64,000 bases of DNA. Origin: Parapristionchus giblindavisi. Taxonomy: Eukaryota > Nematoda > Chromadorea > Rhabditida > Diplogasteridae. Positions 1-11,212 of the stretch are shown piece after piece (position 1 is the first letter of the stretch; each line of letters starts with the position of its first letter). The translations under genes and the position numbers were made by a program. The notes under the pieces were generated by a model that had not been told where the DNA came from, made no database searches, and saw only the letters and a list, made by a program, of their open reading frames with translations. The DNA lies in assembly GCA_943737045.1 (NCBI GenBank), contig CALSFV010000050.1, forward strand, positions 1-64,000. Reading direction: 5' to 3'.

Positions 1-354
1 CTTTTAATTTTGGAATCCAGAATTACCGCTCTCAAAATTAATAGTCTCTTACGTGTCGGGCATTGAAAGAAAAATGGCTTATACTAGAATATTGTGAACA
101 ATCATGAAAATAAACTCCCAATTCCCTGATTTCAAACCATTCCCTGATAACGCGACGAACCTTCATCAATCTACGCATGGGAAATGAAAAAAAGAAAAGA
201 AAAAGAGGGTATAGAGTATGCAAAACTAGGAGAGCTTCTTCGTTAACTTTCCAATATCTTTCCTCCTTTCCTTTGCCTAGTACATAAAGCCCCCCCTCCA
301 TCGTCTCTCCCTAAATGTCAAAGTGATTCGAATTTATGATACTCGGGACATGGA

Positions 355-430
355 AAAGGAGAGGAAGAGGGGAGAGAGAGGGAGAGGGAGAGAGAGGGAG
401 AGGGAGATTGAGAGAGAGCGGAGAGAAGCA
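355..430. repeat. GA-rich low-complexity tract
   Basis: Irregular iterations of GGGAGA and GAGAGG on the + strand. Purely low complexity; the minus-strand frame over it reads as Ser/Leu/Pro-rich protein and is a shadow. Confidence 0.85.
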
Positions 431-1061
431 AAAGTAAGTAAGCCCTAGGTGGGCTTAGTAGGGCCCTCTGAATTTTTAGATGTGTCTTTGACAGATGAAA
501 TGCATACCGAAAAACAAGACCATGAACGACGGAAAGGGAGAGGGAGAAAGGGAGAGTCCTAGAGGGAGAGAATGATTGAAAGAGTAGGGACAGACGCCAA
601 TATAGAGGCACGTGGAAAGAGGAAAAAGTCTAGATACGAGCTTGTGATACTACAAATATTACATTATATTTATAGAGAAATTTCATTACAAATGCGGACA
701 TATCACTTTGTCGCATAGCACGCGTGTTTTGCATTAGCAAAATTCAATTAGAAAAAAAATACAAAAAAGAGTCGTGTTTCTTCGTACAGCCCAGTTTTTG
801 TCTTCAAAACATTTACATTAATTATGTTACAATTACAATTTACAATTACAATTGAAACATTGTTATATGTTTCAAGTCATACAGAAAAGAAAAAAAAGAA
901 AATACAACTCGATTGACTTAATTTGCTCCAAGCTAACCATGCAAAATTCTATCACATTTTGTATACCCGAGAATTTGTTTTCATCATTATAAAACGATGG
1001 ATTCATTACAACGGTTCTGCGTCGGATATTAAATTAAATTAAATCAAATGTACATCGTTAA

Positions 1062-1426
1062 AGAAGGGGACCCACGAGAATTGGGCTGCGCTATTGACAT
1101 GAAGAACGTGGGACATAGGAAGCGACATTCCTTTCTCTATTAGATTTGATAGGTTCAACGCGTAGAGCATGTGGCTCAGTGGTAAGTAGTCAGCGCTTGT
1201 AACCGCGCCACGTGGGTTCGATTCCCGTTTGCAATTTTCTATATATTTGTGATTCAATTTCAAAAACTCGCGCCTTTCCCTGGACTTATCAATGAACTTT
1301 AAGCCCGAATCACGGTATTCCGGGACATCTAAAATTTTAGAGAAAATTGTTTTTGTATACAAGGAGATGTGAGCCATAGTTCTGCCTGGCCAGTTTAGTC
1401 ACTAAAAAACTCGTGGGTCCCCTTCT
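1062..1426. mobile_element. TTAA-flanked inverted-repeat element with tRNA-like module (copy A)
   Basis: The ends are a perfect 17-base inverted repeat (AGAAGGGGACCCACGAG and its complement), and both sides are flanked by TTAA (1058-1061 and 1427-1430), the target duplication used by piggyBac-type transposases. There is no transposase frame, so it would be non-autonomous. Inside, about 1164-1225 on the + strand, sits a tRNA-like module: a box-A-like TGGCTCAGTGG and a box-B-like GGTTCGATTCC about 35 bases apart. The stems do not fold into a proper cloverleaf, so I do not call a functional tRNA. Confidence 0.75.
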
Positions 1427-1823
1427 TTAAAACCTTTCTAATCCATACTGGCCATTCAAGGGCGATAAAAATTTTAACAAATCAAAATTAGGAAGAAAAC
1501 CAAAAATGAAAAAAATGGAAAATTTGCAATGTCTCCAATTCTTTTCGAGGTTTGTATAGCCTGTAAAAGTCATGCCAAGTTTCCTCTATCCTTGAAAAAA
1601 ATATACTTGAAAAAAAAATGCGGCATCTTTTTATCAGGTAGTGTAGTAATAGCTCGTAATTGGGATCATAATGCTGGAGCACCAAGCTGTGGATAAAGTC
1701 AAATATATTCCTTGTGCATGTAAAGCTGGTAGTAGTAATAGTGTATTGTCTTATTTACCATTTGCTGGCATTTGGGCTGGCACTATCCGAAATATAGCTA
1801 TTTATTTGAATTTTCATTTACAG

Positions 1824-4800
1824 CTCACTGCATGCATCATTCAAGCTGAGGAACTGCCAGCTATGGACCTCGGAGGTTCGATTATTAATTGATTAAGTCA
1901 CCGAATTATCGATTTATTTATCAATTATTGATCTTCAGGAACGTCCGACCCTTACGTGAAGCTGTACCTTCTGCCGGATAAGAAGAAGAAGTTCCAAACC
2001 AAGGTATCTAGGTCTCTTTTTTTCGTTTTTTTAAAGCACATCCCAAGCTAATTCTACTGTACGCATTGGCAATACTCTCTTGTAGACAAAGAAAGCGAGA
2101 GAGTGTGACCAGAGCGGAGAGTTTCAAATTACCTTGGGGTGTCACTTTCACGAAAAGAACACTCCAAAGTCATAAACGAAAATAACGAATATCAGAGAAT
2201 TGGATTTTAATTAGGAATTTATGACAATTGATAATTTGTATGTAGATAAACAACTATTTTAAAAAATATATATTTTTAATCCCTGATTTTCAGGTGCAAC
2301 GGAAATCGCTCAATCCTGTCTTCAACGAGAGCTTCACGTTCAAGGTTAGAGATTGTTATCAACTCTCTTAAACTTATTTTGATTGATTCATCAATCAAAC
2401 CATTCATTTATATGGTTCGATCGATGAATCAATAAAACCTATTATACTACTATACAACTATTATATTATACAATACGCTGAATAAATTGCCAGTGTAAAA
2501 TGTACTTGCATAAGAAAATTTTTTTGTAAATATCAAGACGTAGAATTTTCATACGCTCAAGAACACACAACACGTCTTGTGGTGGTGTATTCACACCTTT
2601 ATTCTGCGCCTACACGTAATATTTATCTTTACTTCAAATACCATCCTAAAGTACAGCTTTCACTCTTCTTCTCACTCTCAAATTGGATTATCACATTCGT
2701 CTTCCTCCTCGTTTTTCAATTGGCACGTTTCTATTTTGGTTTTGTCTCTCCCTCTCCTTTTTCTCCCTCTCCTTTTTCCTCCCTCTTTTTATTATCTAAT
2801 TGGTCATGAATTATATTAGCACTTCACCTCGCTTAGAGTTGTGGAAAATGGAGAGGAGGGAAGGACGAGGATAAATATAAAGAAAGCAGCATTAATATTA
2901 GGCGGATATGGAAAGTTGGGAGAAGATAATTTGGATTTAAAGGTGGAGACCCGCGAATGATCATGCTAATCTCTTACATCTCGTTTATGCAAGTGCCTAG
3001 TGATATGCAAGAAGATAGGGAGACTACCCATTGTCCCCTTAGCGTAGTGGTAAAACTTCTGGCTAGAAAGCGCGTGGTCGCGGGTTCGAATCCTATTGCC
3101 GAACTTTCTTATTTTCAAAAAGCGCGCCTTTGCCTGAGTTTGATAGCATGATTCATTCATGATTCTTGCGATCAATAAGCTGAATTAGCATAAAATAAAT
3201 AGTGTACGGTATGTAGAATATCTTTTGCTATCATTCTGTCTTCACAGTTTGTTCACGAAAATATTCGCGGGAGTCCACCTTTAAGACTTGATTAGATCTT
3301 TTCTGAATTCTCTGAAGCTAAGTCCATCCTTCCATCCCATCCATCCCTGACTTACCGAAACATGTGTCATGTGTATCTTTAGATCAATTAAGTCCTTGTC
3401 TTTTCCCAAACACCAACTTGCTGCTGCAACCATAAACTGGTATAACTGTACCAATTTTTTCTCAACAATTACTATTATACTGCGCAAGTGTGCTTTATTG
3501 ACAAATACTTGCCTGAACATGGTTCAATTTCCATGATACACTCTAGTTCGCCTACATAGCTCATTATACAGTCTGGTTTAAGAGAAGAGAACTGGTGAGG
3601 AGATGGGGAGAAGATAGTCGTCAACACGCTCATTCTTGAGTATGTCTTGGATTCCTCTTGTGTCAGGATAACAAATACATGTCTAAAGTAAAAGGGGCCT
3701 TTATTATGAGAAAACGATTATGATGAGTGTTCATAAACATCTCTCCTGACTGTAGCAGAAGGCGTGATCAATTGATCTCTCACCTTCCCCCATCCCCATC
3801 CACCTCTCTTTTAATAATTTTAATCTTTCAAATATTTTTTCTTGCACTCGAACACTTTGTACTCGTTGAAACACCCTTGCGGTGTACGATAAATAAAATA
3901 AATAAAACATCACTAGATCGGATGAGAACTATTTGCATATGAGAGACAAGCGCTACACAGTATTCTGGTCCAAGCCATTTTTCTTCCAAAGCAAGACAAA
4001 GGAGAGACCATTGTATTCGAGAGAGTTTGTATGTTGAGCGGTCGTTCTTGCTTTGAAAGTCATGAGAACGCTGTGGCTAATGAATAGACAAGTTCTCATC
4101 CAGTCTCTCATTCCACGATTCTCATTCGACCTAGTGCGTCATAACCATATTACTGGTAAAGTAAATCGTTATGTATCCAAGCGATACATGAGCTAGACAA
4201 GAGACGCCCACGTAGACATCCTAGTATTTCGAGAGAGAATCCTTCTTTGTCTCGAGAATTAGTCCCAGATCATGCGTAAATTCCAAACAAAGGTGTCGCC
4301 CACGCACTTGTGCCTGGTTACAGACTAGAGATAATTCATTGTCAGAATATATCTGGGTCGCCATCCCCTTCTCCAAAGAGTCTTATCATAATAATAATAC
4401 TTTATTATACGTGTACCTAATGAAAAATACATTTTACGAACGTACAAGAAAATGGTTGCATACATATTTTGCTACGCCGAAACATTTACTATGCCGCATC
4501 TATCATGTCTCGCGAGTTGCATGTATTATATTACGGACCAGCGATCTTGATAGAGATTATGCATAGTGTCATGTGGTATTTCAAAATCTTATATTTAGCC
4601 GTCCGAAATCTAATTCCCTACATTCTCACTATGTACATGTACCACTGGCAATTGAGAGATATTCTTCAGCTTTCATCAAATCTTCTAGCCTCTATTTCTA
4701 TCTCTCTTGGCGTGGCACAGCTCAATTTGACTCCAGAATGCCAGACTAATGGCGGGAGGATGAGATGAAGGAAAGGGAGAGGGAGAGATAGGGATCCAAG

Positions 4801-7800
4801 AGGGAGAGGGAGAGAGAAATAACCAAGAGGGAGAGGGAGAGATAGGGATCCAAGAGGGAGAGGGAGAGAGAAATAACCAAGAGGGAGAGGGAGAGATAGG
4901 GATCCAAGAGGGGAGGGAGAGTCAAGAGGGAGAGGGAGAGAGAGTCAAGAGGGAGAGATAGGTCCTAAAGATGGATGGAGATATATCCTGCAACGGCGCA
5001 GTAGTAGCTGAATACCCTGGTGGTGGTGGGGCAGTAATTTTGTTTACTATGATGCTGAGAACTGAGCCAAAATAGAAAGTGGAGAGGGATAGAGGGAGAG
5101 AGGGAGAGAGTTAGAGAGGGAGAGGGAGAAATGAAAGGAAAGAAGATGGAGAGGATCGGATAGATTAGATGACAATCAAGCTAACGGACAAAATGAAAAT
5201 AAAAAGAAGGAGTCAAAATAAAGACGAAATGAAGAGAAGATCTAGGGTAAATTAAAAGAACACAGAGAAAAATGTTCAATGAAACTACAGATGAAAAAGT
5301 AACAACTCTAAAGTGTTAAATACAACACACCAAAGTGCACTGCGGTGGTGTTGTTTTTGAAGTCACACCCCAAGCCTAATTTTGCTCTCATTTACCAAAC
5401 TCTCTGGTAGACAAAATAAGCGAGAGAGAGTAGCCAGCGCGGAGAGGTTCAAAATTAGCTCTGAGCCACTGTAGCACTGTTTTTGTCTGTTTCTTGTTCT
5501 TGGAGCGAAAATTTAACCAGATACTGTTACTGTGCATTAGTTCGCTAGAGCTGTAGCGAAATTACCATTCCATCGAAAGATTGAATATGAAGTATTATGA
5601 AATTTACAACAATGAACTAGTCAAAATGACATTTTCCCTATTTTTCCATACGAACGACAAAATTCGTTTTTAAAGGTGGAGTCCGTCGAATATTTTCGTG
5701 AAGAAACTGTGAAGACAGAAAGATAGCAAAAGCATACCTTATATAAATTATATTGTGCTAATTTAGCATATTGATTGCTAGAATCATGAATGAATCATGC
5801 TTGATGTACAGGCAAAGGCGCGAAATTTTTTTTTTGAAAATTTTGAAAATAAGAGTTCTTCAATATGTTTCGAACCCGCGACGTTACGCTAACTAGGCAG
5901 CGCATTTACCACTAAGCCAAGTGCATCCACGTAATGAAGAGCTAATTTCTTGCATATCATTTAACCCTTAAATAGTCTAATGTTATACATTTGCATAGAC
6001 ATTCGAGGGCCTCCATCTTTAAAACGCGTTCTCCATAAGAGCGGCGGGGGCATGGCACAATGTTTCAAAATCATCCTAGGTGACTCATATTTAATGGTTG
6101 GAGTCCCTAGGGGCGGGATACACTTCAGCCAAAAAATTGACCCGAATTATCGATTTTTGATCTACCAAAAGTCGAAAAATCGAATTGTGATTTCCAAGAC
6201 ATGATATATACCATTCGATAGAGGATCAAAAGTTATATAAGAATGCCAAGTTTCAGAAGTTTTCATAACTCGGTGTTCGAGAAATATCCGATTTTCCAAT
6301 TTTTGACCTGATTTTTTTGTTTTGATCTCATGGCTTACTATGTTACCATTATTTCCAGGGGCTGGATTTTTGATATGTTATGTAAAAATGGATGGGCTAT
6401 CCGAATATCACACTTATGTGAACCAACTCGGTGCCATTCATAGTGATAAGGCGAGTCATAGTGGTGAATTCTAACGCCCGAACACCGACGCAGGTTCGAA
6501 TCCGGGCATAGACATGAATTTTTGCAAATTTTTTCAGGCTCAAATGTCACTTTAAATTATAGTTTCATGTGTTTTACCTTGTTTTCATTAATGTATTGTA
6601 CGAAATAACCATCAACATTATCAGAAATACAAAAAAATCGTATAACTGATATAGCATCGAAAAAAGTCATGGTATGGGCGAAAATAACGGTTTTTCGACA
6701 GTGCCATTTCTTTAAAATACAATATTTGCTATTTTATGATAAAAGAAGATAAATCTACACTTTAACTCTTCAAATCTCGGTTCTCGTAAATTGTTTGAAA
6801 AATTGTTGACAAAGATCAAAGATCAAAGTACAAAGATCAGAGACCAAAGTTCAGCAATGGAGTAAAAACTAATGCTGAACTGTGGTCTCTGATTTTTGCG
6901 AATATTTTCAACATATATCGGAGCTATGAAAACAAGAGATTTCATCGTAGGGACGAGAGCACCTCGAGAGAGAGAAAAAATCGTACAGATACAGTATCGG
7001 CAAAAAATCATGGGACGAATTTTATCTTTTTTTACAAATTTTGATTCAGGAAATCAATCAAGCTCATCTTTTGAGTCAACGTAAGCAGCTCATCAAAGAA
7101 TACAACCATTATGCTTTGGTTAAATTTGTTCACTGTTGCGTAATGATGACACAATCGAAGTACACTTTTTAAACATCCATAGTTTCTTAGTGAAAAATGC
7201 TGTTCTTCTGAAACATTGTGAGAGTGGAGGCCTCCACTAGGATTGCAAAAGTAAAAAAATCGGAATGTCTCTGACTCCGATTTCAAGCTGTAGCGGGCCG
7301 GCAATTTGTTTTTCCCAAAACTAAAAATTCTTCTTCTAGATGCGCTAACGAACTGTTCTAAGTACCAGCATGATGCTAGAAGCTAGTGATGTTTATATTC
7401 AGGTTATGGTAGTCATAGCTCTTCATTCGCCCTCTGGACATTAAAAAATTTTTTGGAATGTATTCTAAAATTATGGTTCTTCCGGTGACAGTTTTGCAAA
7501 ATATGAAATAATGATTTCGCTGACTTTGACTTGGTTATGATTACTTTCAGACTGACAACAAACTAAAAATCGTTATTTTCGACCCGTCCCATGACTTTTT
7601 GCCGATACTATACCTGTTATACGATTTTTTGTATTTCTGATAATGTTAATGGTTAGTTTGCACAACAAAATGGTGAGAACACGATAAAACAGATGAAAAT
7701 ATAATTTAAAGTTAAATTTGGGCCGAAAAAAAAGTTGCAAAAATTCATGTCTGTGCCCGGATTCGAACCTGCGTCGGCGATCGGGCGTTAACTTCGCATG

Positions 7801-10800
7801 ATATCACTATGAATGGCACCGAGTTGGTTCAAATAAGTGTGATATTCGGATAGCCCATCCATTTTTACATAACATATCAAAAATCCAGCCCCTGGAAATA
7901 ATGGTAACATAGTAAGCCATGAGATCAAAACAAAAAAATCAGGTCAAAAATTGGAAAATCGGATATTTCTCGAACACCGAGTTATGAAAACTTCTGAAAC
8001 TTGGCATTCTTATGTAACTTTTGATCCTCTATCGAATGGTATATATCATGTCTTGGAAATCACAATTCGATTTTTCGACTTTTGGTAGATCAAAAATCGA
8101 TAATTCGGGTCAATTTTTTGGCTGAAGTGTATCCCGCCCCTAGGGACTCCAACCATCAAATATGAGTCACCTAGGATGATTTTGAAACATTGCGCCATAC
8201 CCTCGACGCCTCCCCTCCGTTGTAAGGGAGAGTGCGTTTTAAATATGAAATTTGAACTAATGTACCTAACAAATTGCAGATTCCTTTCAATGAGATCGGC
8301 GGACAAACTCTCGTGTTGAATGTATTCGACTTTGATCGATTCGGAAAACATGATCAGGTGGGGATTGTTTAGAAATAAATAATAAAAATAATTAAATAAA
8401 TAAATAAATAAATAATTCATATTTAATAATAATAACAATAAATAAATAATACTAACATAATAATATGATAATGTCTATTTGAAGAAAAAAAAAACAATTC
8501 CCTGGCAACGTTCTAGTGTAATTATTCGAAACCATATTGGGGAATAATTAACCTACCAGGGTACCTTATTGTTAACTATGGAAATTTCTGCGATTACCGT
8601 CAAGTCATTCATTCAAAATTATGTCATTGGTGTGTTAATAAAATGCGCAATGCACCCATCTTTTTTATGTTGAAAGATAGTGAGAAATGGGGAAAAGGAA
8701 AGTTTTTCTGTTGTTTTTAACAGCCTCTAGATGATATCCTTGACGTAGGAGCGTCATCACAATAGTGCATGTTATAGCCCTTGAAGGAGCAGGAAATTCA
8801 ATCTACTCCCCCGATAGGGAACCCTTTAAGGAGAACCCTCTAAACTCTCAACTCTCGAGAACTCCTGCAAAAATGCCCTCTGTCTGGTAAATACAAAGAG
8901 CACACCCTCAGGCAAATCGAGGCTTTATTTGGATTGAAAACTGCATCTTTAGGGGTCTTTCGTTTCGGGAACTTGGGACATTCATTGGATATACATGGAA
9001 TTTGATGTGTCACTAGTAACTAAATACACTAGAAATCTGATTATTCAATTGATTTTCTTTGTTAAAATATGCAATTATCGATTGATTGTAGATTGGACAA
9101 GTATCGATTCCCTTGGGCAAGATCGACCTCACGACCACAACAGAGAACACGGCATTGATTGAGAGTCCGCCGGTCAGTCAAAGATCAAAGATCAAAATAT
9201 GAATATGAAAAGATCAAAGATCATAAGACAGTATGTATTCTAGTCTTAGAGATTTGAGGTAAATCATGCCAAATGAATCATTGATAAGGCTCTGCTAAAG
9301 TCGCGTGCAGTGCACAGTAAATATGCGAGCGAAAGACTAGATTATCGTTGAAGGATCAAACAACAAAGATCAAAGATCAAACTACAAATTCCAGGAGAAT
9401 CGCCTGGGAGAGGTGTGTCTGGCGCTTCGATACGTTCCCAACAAGAATAAATTGAGCGTTGTGGTCATGGAGTGCAAGAACCTCAAAAAGATGGACGTAC
9501 TGGGGTTGTCAGGTCGGTCCTGAAATCATTATTTCATTTTTTTTAAATTGAACACTTTTTTTAATCAAATTGGCACCTTTCGATAGGTATATTTCATTCA
9601 TATATTGTTTGAATTCGATCTCTAAATAATAAAAATATGTATAGATCAACAGATCAAAGATTAAATCGCACGTTTAAATCACGCCAGCGGCGCGCTGTGT
9701 TTATTTCCGGAAGTTGTTTTGGTGTCTGCTTTGTTTGGTCGTACTCGAGTGAATGGAAAGGCTAATTAATTGAGGAGTGTGGGACATTCTTTCTAACCTC
9801 TTTGTTTTCCGAGAAAAAAAGTAAAATAGAGTTTTGTTTTAAAAACACATCCCGAGATAATTTTAAACTCTTCACTATGACAACGCTCTTAGTTTGCGTG
9901 AGAGTGTTACCAGAGCGGAGAGTTTCAAATGAGCTTTGGCATGCCTTGAAAGGTCACCGTAACGCGTTTATTATAGGTTCATTATAGCGTGTTACCGCAT
10001 AGTTTATTATTTGAGCGCATTCCCAGATTGAAGAATTTTCTCACACGATGTTTCCAGGAACTACTCTAATTAAATTCGCACATAAAAAATCTTACTTGGG
10101 GTCCGTATTGGCGTACTCTAATTCGGTAACTCTTCAGACCCTTACTTGGGGTCCGTATTGGCGTACTCTAATTCTGTAACTCTTCAGATCCCTACGTCAA
10201 GATCTATTTGATGCTACAGAACAAGCGATTGGAGAAGAAGAAGACGACGATTAAGATGAAAACATTGAATCCATATTATAATGAAAGTTTCTCATTCGAT
10301 GTTAGTCCAGAAAAGATGCAGGTGAGCATACTGTAACTGATGGATGGGCTATTGATTGATTGTAGTTATAGATTTATTGAATGGATATTTATTGATTCCC
10401 ATATGTAGTTCAAAACATTTTGTCGGTGCTTCGTTTCAAAATATCTAACAATATACTGTATAATATTTCATATATTTCATATATTTTCTTATAATATATT
10501 TCTCAGAAAGTACATCTGCACGTCATCGTGTCAGACTACGATCGAGTGGGATCGAATGAGCGGATCGGACAGGTCAATATTTTATTTTTCTTAAATATTT
10601 ATTTTTTTAAATATTCATTAATCAATTTTGTCCTATAATTTTGTTCAATGGAAAATGAAGAAACCATAACGACACTTAAAACGAGAGGAAAAAACTTTTA
10701 GCATAATATTTTCCTAACATGTATTGCAAGGGATAAGTAATCGGCTTCACAGTTTTTTCACGAAAATATTCGCGGGGTGCCATCTTTAAACAGTCCTTCA

Positions 10801-11212
10801 TACAATTTGACGATGTCAATCACATCATTGCTTGGATAAGTTATCATTTAGATGAAAATCAGCAAAATCAGAATCAGTATCTCTAATCTAATCAGAATCA
10901 GAATTTTTCTAATCAGAATCTCTCTAATCAGCCATCGAACCATTAACGCAATACATTTTTACTTTACATTAATCCATTTCATGAAACATATTCAGTACGC
11001 ATAAATTTTCGTTGTCTGGTTGGTTGTAAACAGCCCATAGCCTGTTGGAACCCTTCGGTTGCCGTAGTTTGATCTTTGATCTTTGATCTTTCCAGGTGAT
11101 AATCGGCACCAACTCCAACGGCGCCGCCCTCAAGCAATGGCAGGACATGCTGAACACACCCAGAAGATCCGTTGCCCAATGGCACACTCTACAGTCATTC
11201 AATGATGATTGA
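1824..11212 (+). CDS. snt-1: Synaptotagmin, C2A-C2B region (5' part missing)
   Basis: Calcium sensor of synaptic vesicle fusion, known in the family to bind membranes and SNARE proteins through two C2 domains. Nine exons: 1824-1875, 1939-2003, 2294-2344, 8280-8357, 9092-9172, 9395-9512, 10188-10321, 10507-10572, 11096-11212 (stop TGA at 11210). All junctions are GT/AG and in phase. C2A shows [27 protein letters not shown] and [11 protein letters not shown] with the expected aspartates. C2B shows [10 protein letters not shown], the polybasic [11 protein letters not shown] strand, [10 protein letters not shown] and [10 protein letters not shown], and ends with the family's WHxL motif (QWHTLQ). 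In C2B the last calcium-loop position is Glu where synaptotagmin-1 normally has Asp. The assignment to the synaptotagmin-1 class rests on remembered family sequence. One intron (2345-8279) is 5.9 kb and full of repeats. Confidence 0.93.
2031..2152. mobile_element. Short palindromic MITE, family G
   Basis: About 110-120 base imperfect palindrome seen many times in this window. Typical core: CTCTCTnGTAGACAAAG then AAGCGAGAGAG, followed by CCAGAGCGGAGAGTTT, with outer ends resembling GGCACACCCCGAGCTAATTT. This copy is intronic in synaptotagmin. No coding capacity. Confidence 0.7.
2941..3280. mobile_element. TTAA-flanked element with tRNA-like module (copy B)
   Basis: Ends AGGTGGAGACCCGCGAAT and its imperfect complement ATTCGCGGGAGTCCACCT, flanked by TTAA at 2937-2940 and 3281-3284. 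Different outer sequence from copy A but the same layout. A tRNA-like module lies at about 3033-3103 (+): TAGCGTAGTGG as box A and GGTTCGAATCC as box B. The right interior carries TTCACGAAAATATTCGCGG, also seen in copy C and in a lone end at 10747-10785. Confidence 0.75.
3285..4760. other. Intronic stretch without recognisable gene
   Basis: Part of the 5.9 kb synaptotagmin intron. I see AT-rich unique-looking sequence and short simple repeats, no exon with C2-domain character and no clear inverted-repeat element. Confidence 0.5.
4764..5135. repeat. GA-rich array with about 55-base higher-order unit
   Basis: Runs of GAGGGAGAGGGAGAGA interrupted in register by TAGGGATCCAA and AAATAACCAA, giving at least two near-perfect long repeats at 4771-4900, then decaying GA-rich sequence to about 5135. 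All frames across it are low complexity. Confidence 0.85.
5360..5472. mobile_element. Short palindromic MITE, family G
   Basis: Diverged copy with CACACCCCAAGCCTAATTTT at the left, GTAGACAAAATAAGCGAGAG in the centre and GCGGAGAGGTTCAAAATTAG at the right. Confidence 0.65.
5674..6018. mobile_element. TTAA-flanked element with tRNA-like module (copy C)
   Basis: Left end AGGTGGAGTCCGTCGAAT, right end GAGGGCCTCCATCT, flanked by TTAA at 5670-5673 and 6019-6022. Sequence shared with copy B includes TATTTTCGTGAA near the end and the GAATCATGAATGAATCATG interior. The tRNA-like module is on the minus strand here (about 5862-5935): box B appears as GTTCGAAAC and box A as TGGCTTAGTGG when read in reverse. 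The right TTAA is shared with the next element. Confidence 0.7.
6023..8238. mobile_element. 2.2 kb foldback element with long arms and two tRNA-like modules
   Basis: Two arms of roughly 650 bases (about 6023-6710 and 7560-8238) are inverted copies of each other around a unique centre, and the outer ends abut TTAA on both sides (6019-6022 and 8239-8242). The arms match almost base for base over stretches such as ACTCCAACCAT and ATCCCGCCCCTAGGG. Each arm carries a tRNA-like module, in opposite orientation (about 6437-6508 + and 7745-7815 -), with box B GGTTCGAATCC. The centre, 6711-7559, shows no transposase. It ends 42 bases before synaptotagmin exon 8280-8357. Confidence 0.8.
9838..9958. mobile_element. 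Short palindromic MITE, family G
   Basis: Copy with CACATCCCGAGATAATTTTA at the left and CCAGAGCGGAGAGTTTCAAA at the right, in the synaptotagmin intron between the two halves of C2B. Confidence 0.7.
10091..10190 (+). repeat. 50-base tandem duplication carrying a 3' splice site
   Basis: Two units, 10091-10140 and 10141-10190, differ at only a few bases. Each ends in TAACTCTTCAG followed by an exon-like start. The second unit's AG is the acceptor of the C2B exon 10188-10321; the first unit holds an equivalent AG at 10137. Confidence 0.9.
10747..10785. repeat. Solo end of the copy-B type TTAA element
   Basis: TTCACGAAAATATTCGCGG followed by GTGCCATCT and TTAA (10786-10789) matches the right end of copy B, but no partner end is nearby, so this is a remnant. 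Confidence 0.6.

Larger units (their letters stand above)
1..1823. other. Upstream intron or 5' flank of synaptotagmin, no exon seen
   Basis: No exon with coding character and matching splice phase was found here. The missing N-terminal part of the synaptotagmin (luminal tail, membrane segment, start of C2A) must lie outside the window or further up. The stretch holds a purine-rich low-complexity tract near 355-430, AT-rich simple sequence, and one TTAA-flanked inverted-repeat element. Confidence 0.6.

Noticed and set aside
1155..1228. Functional tRNA gene
   Set aside because: Box A and box B like sequences are present, but acceptor, D and anticodon stems do not pair, so only a tRNA-like module is claimed. 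The same applies to 3033-3103, 5862-5935, 6437-6508 and 7745-7815.
4339..4768. Frames of 75 and 99 residues in the synaptotagmin intron
   Set aside because: No splice partners, no conserved motif, codon usage like AT-rich intron.
355..5135. GA-rich tracts as GAGA-type regulatory sites
   Set aside because: Composition alone is not evidence of regulation; they look like simple repeat arrays.
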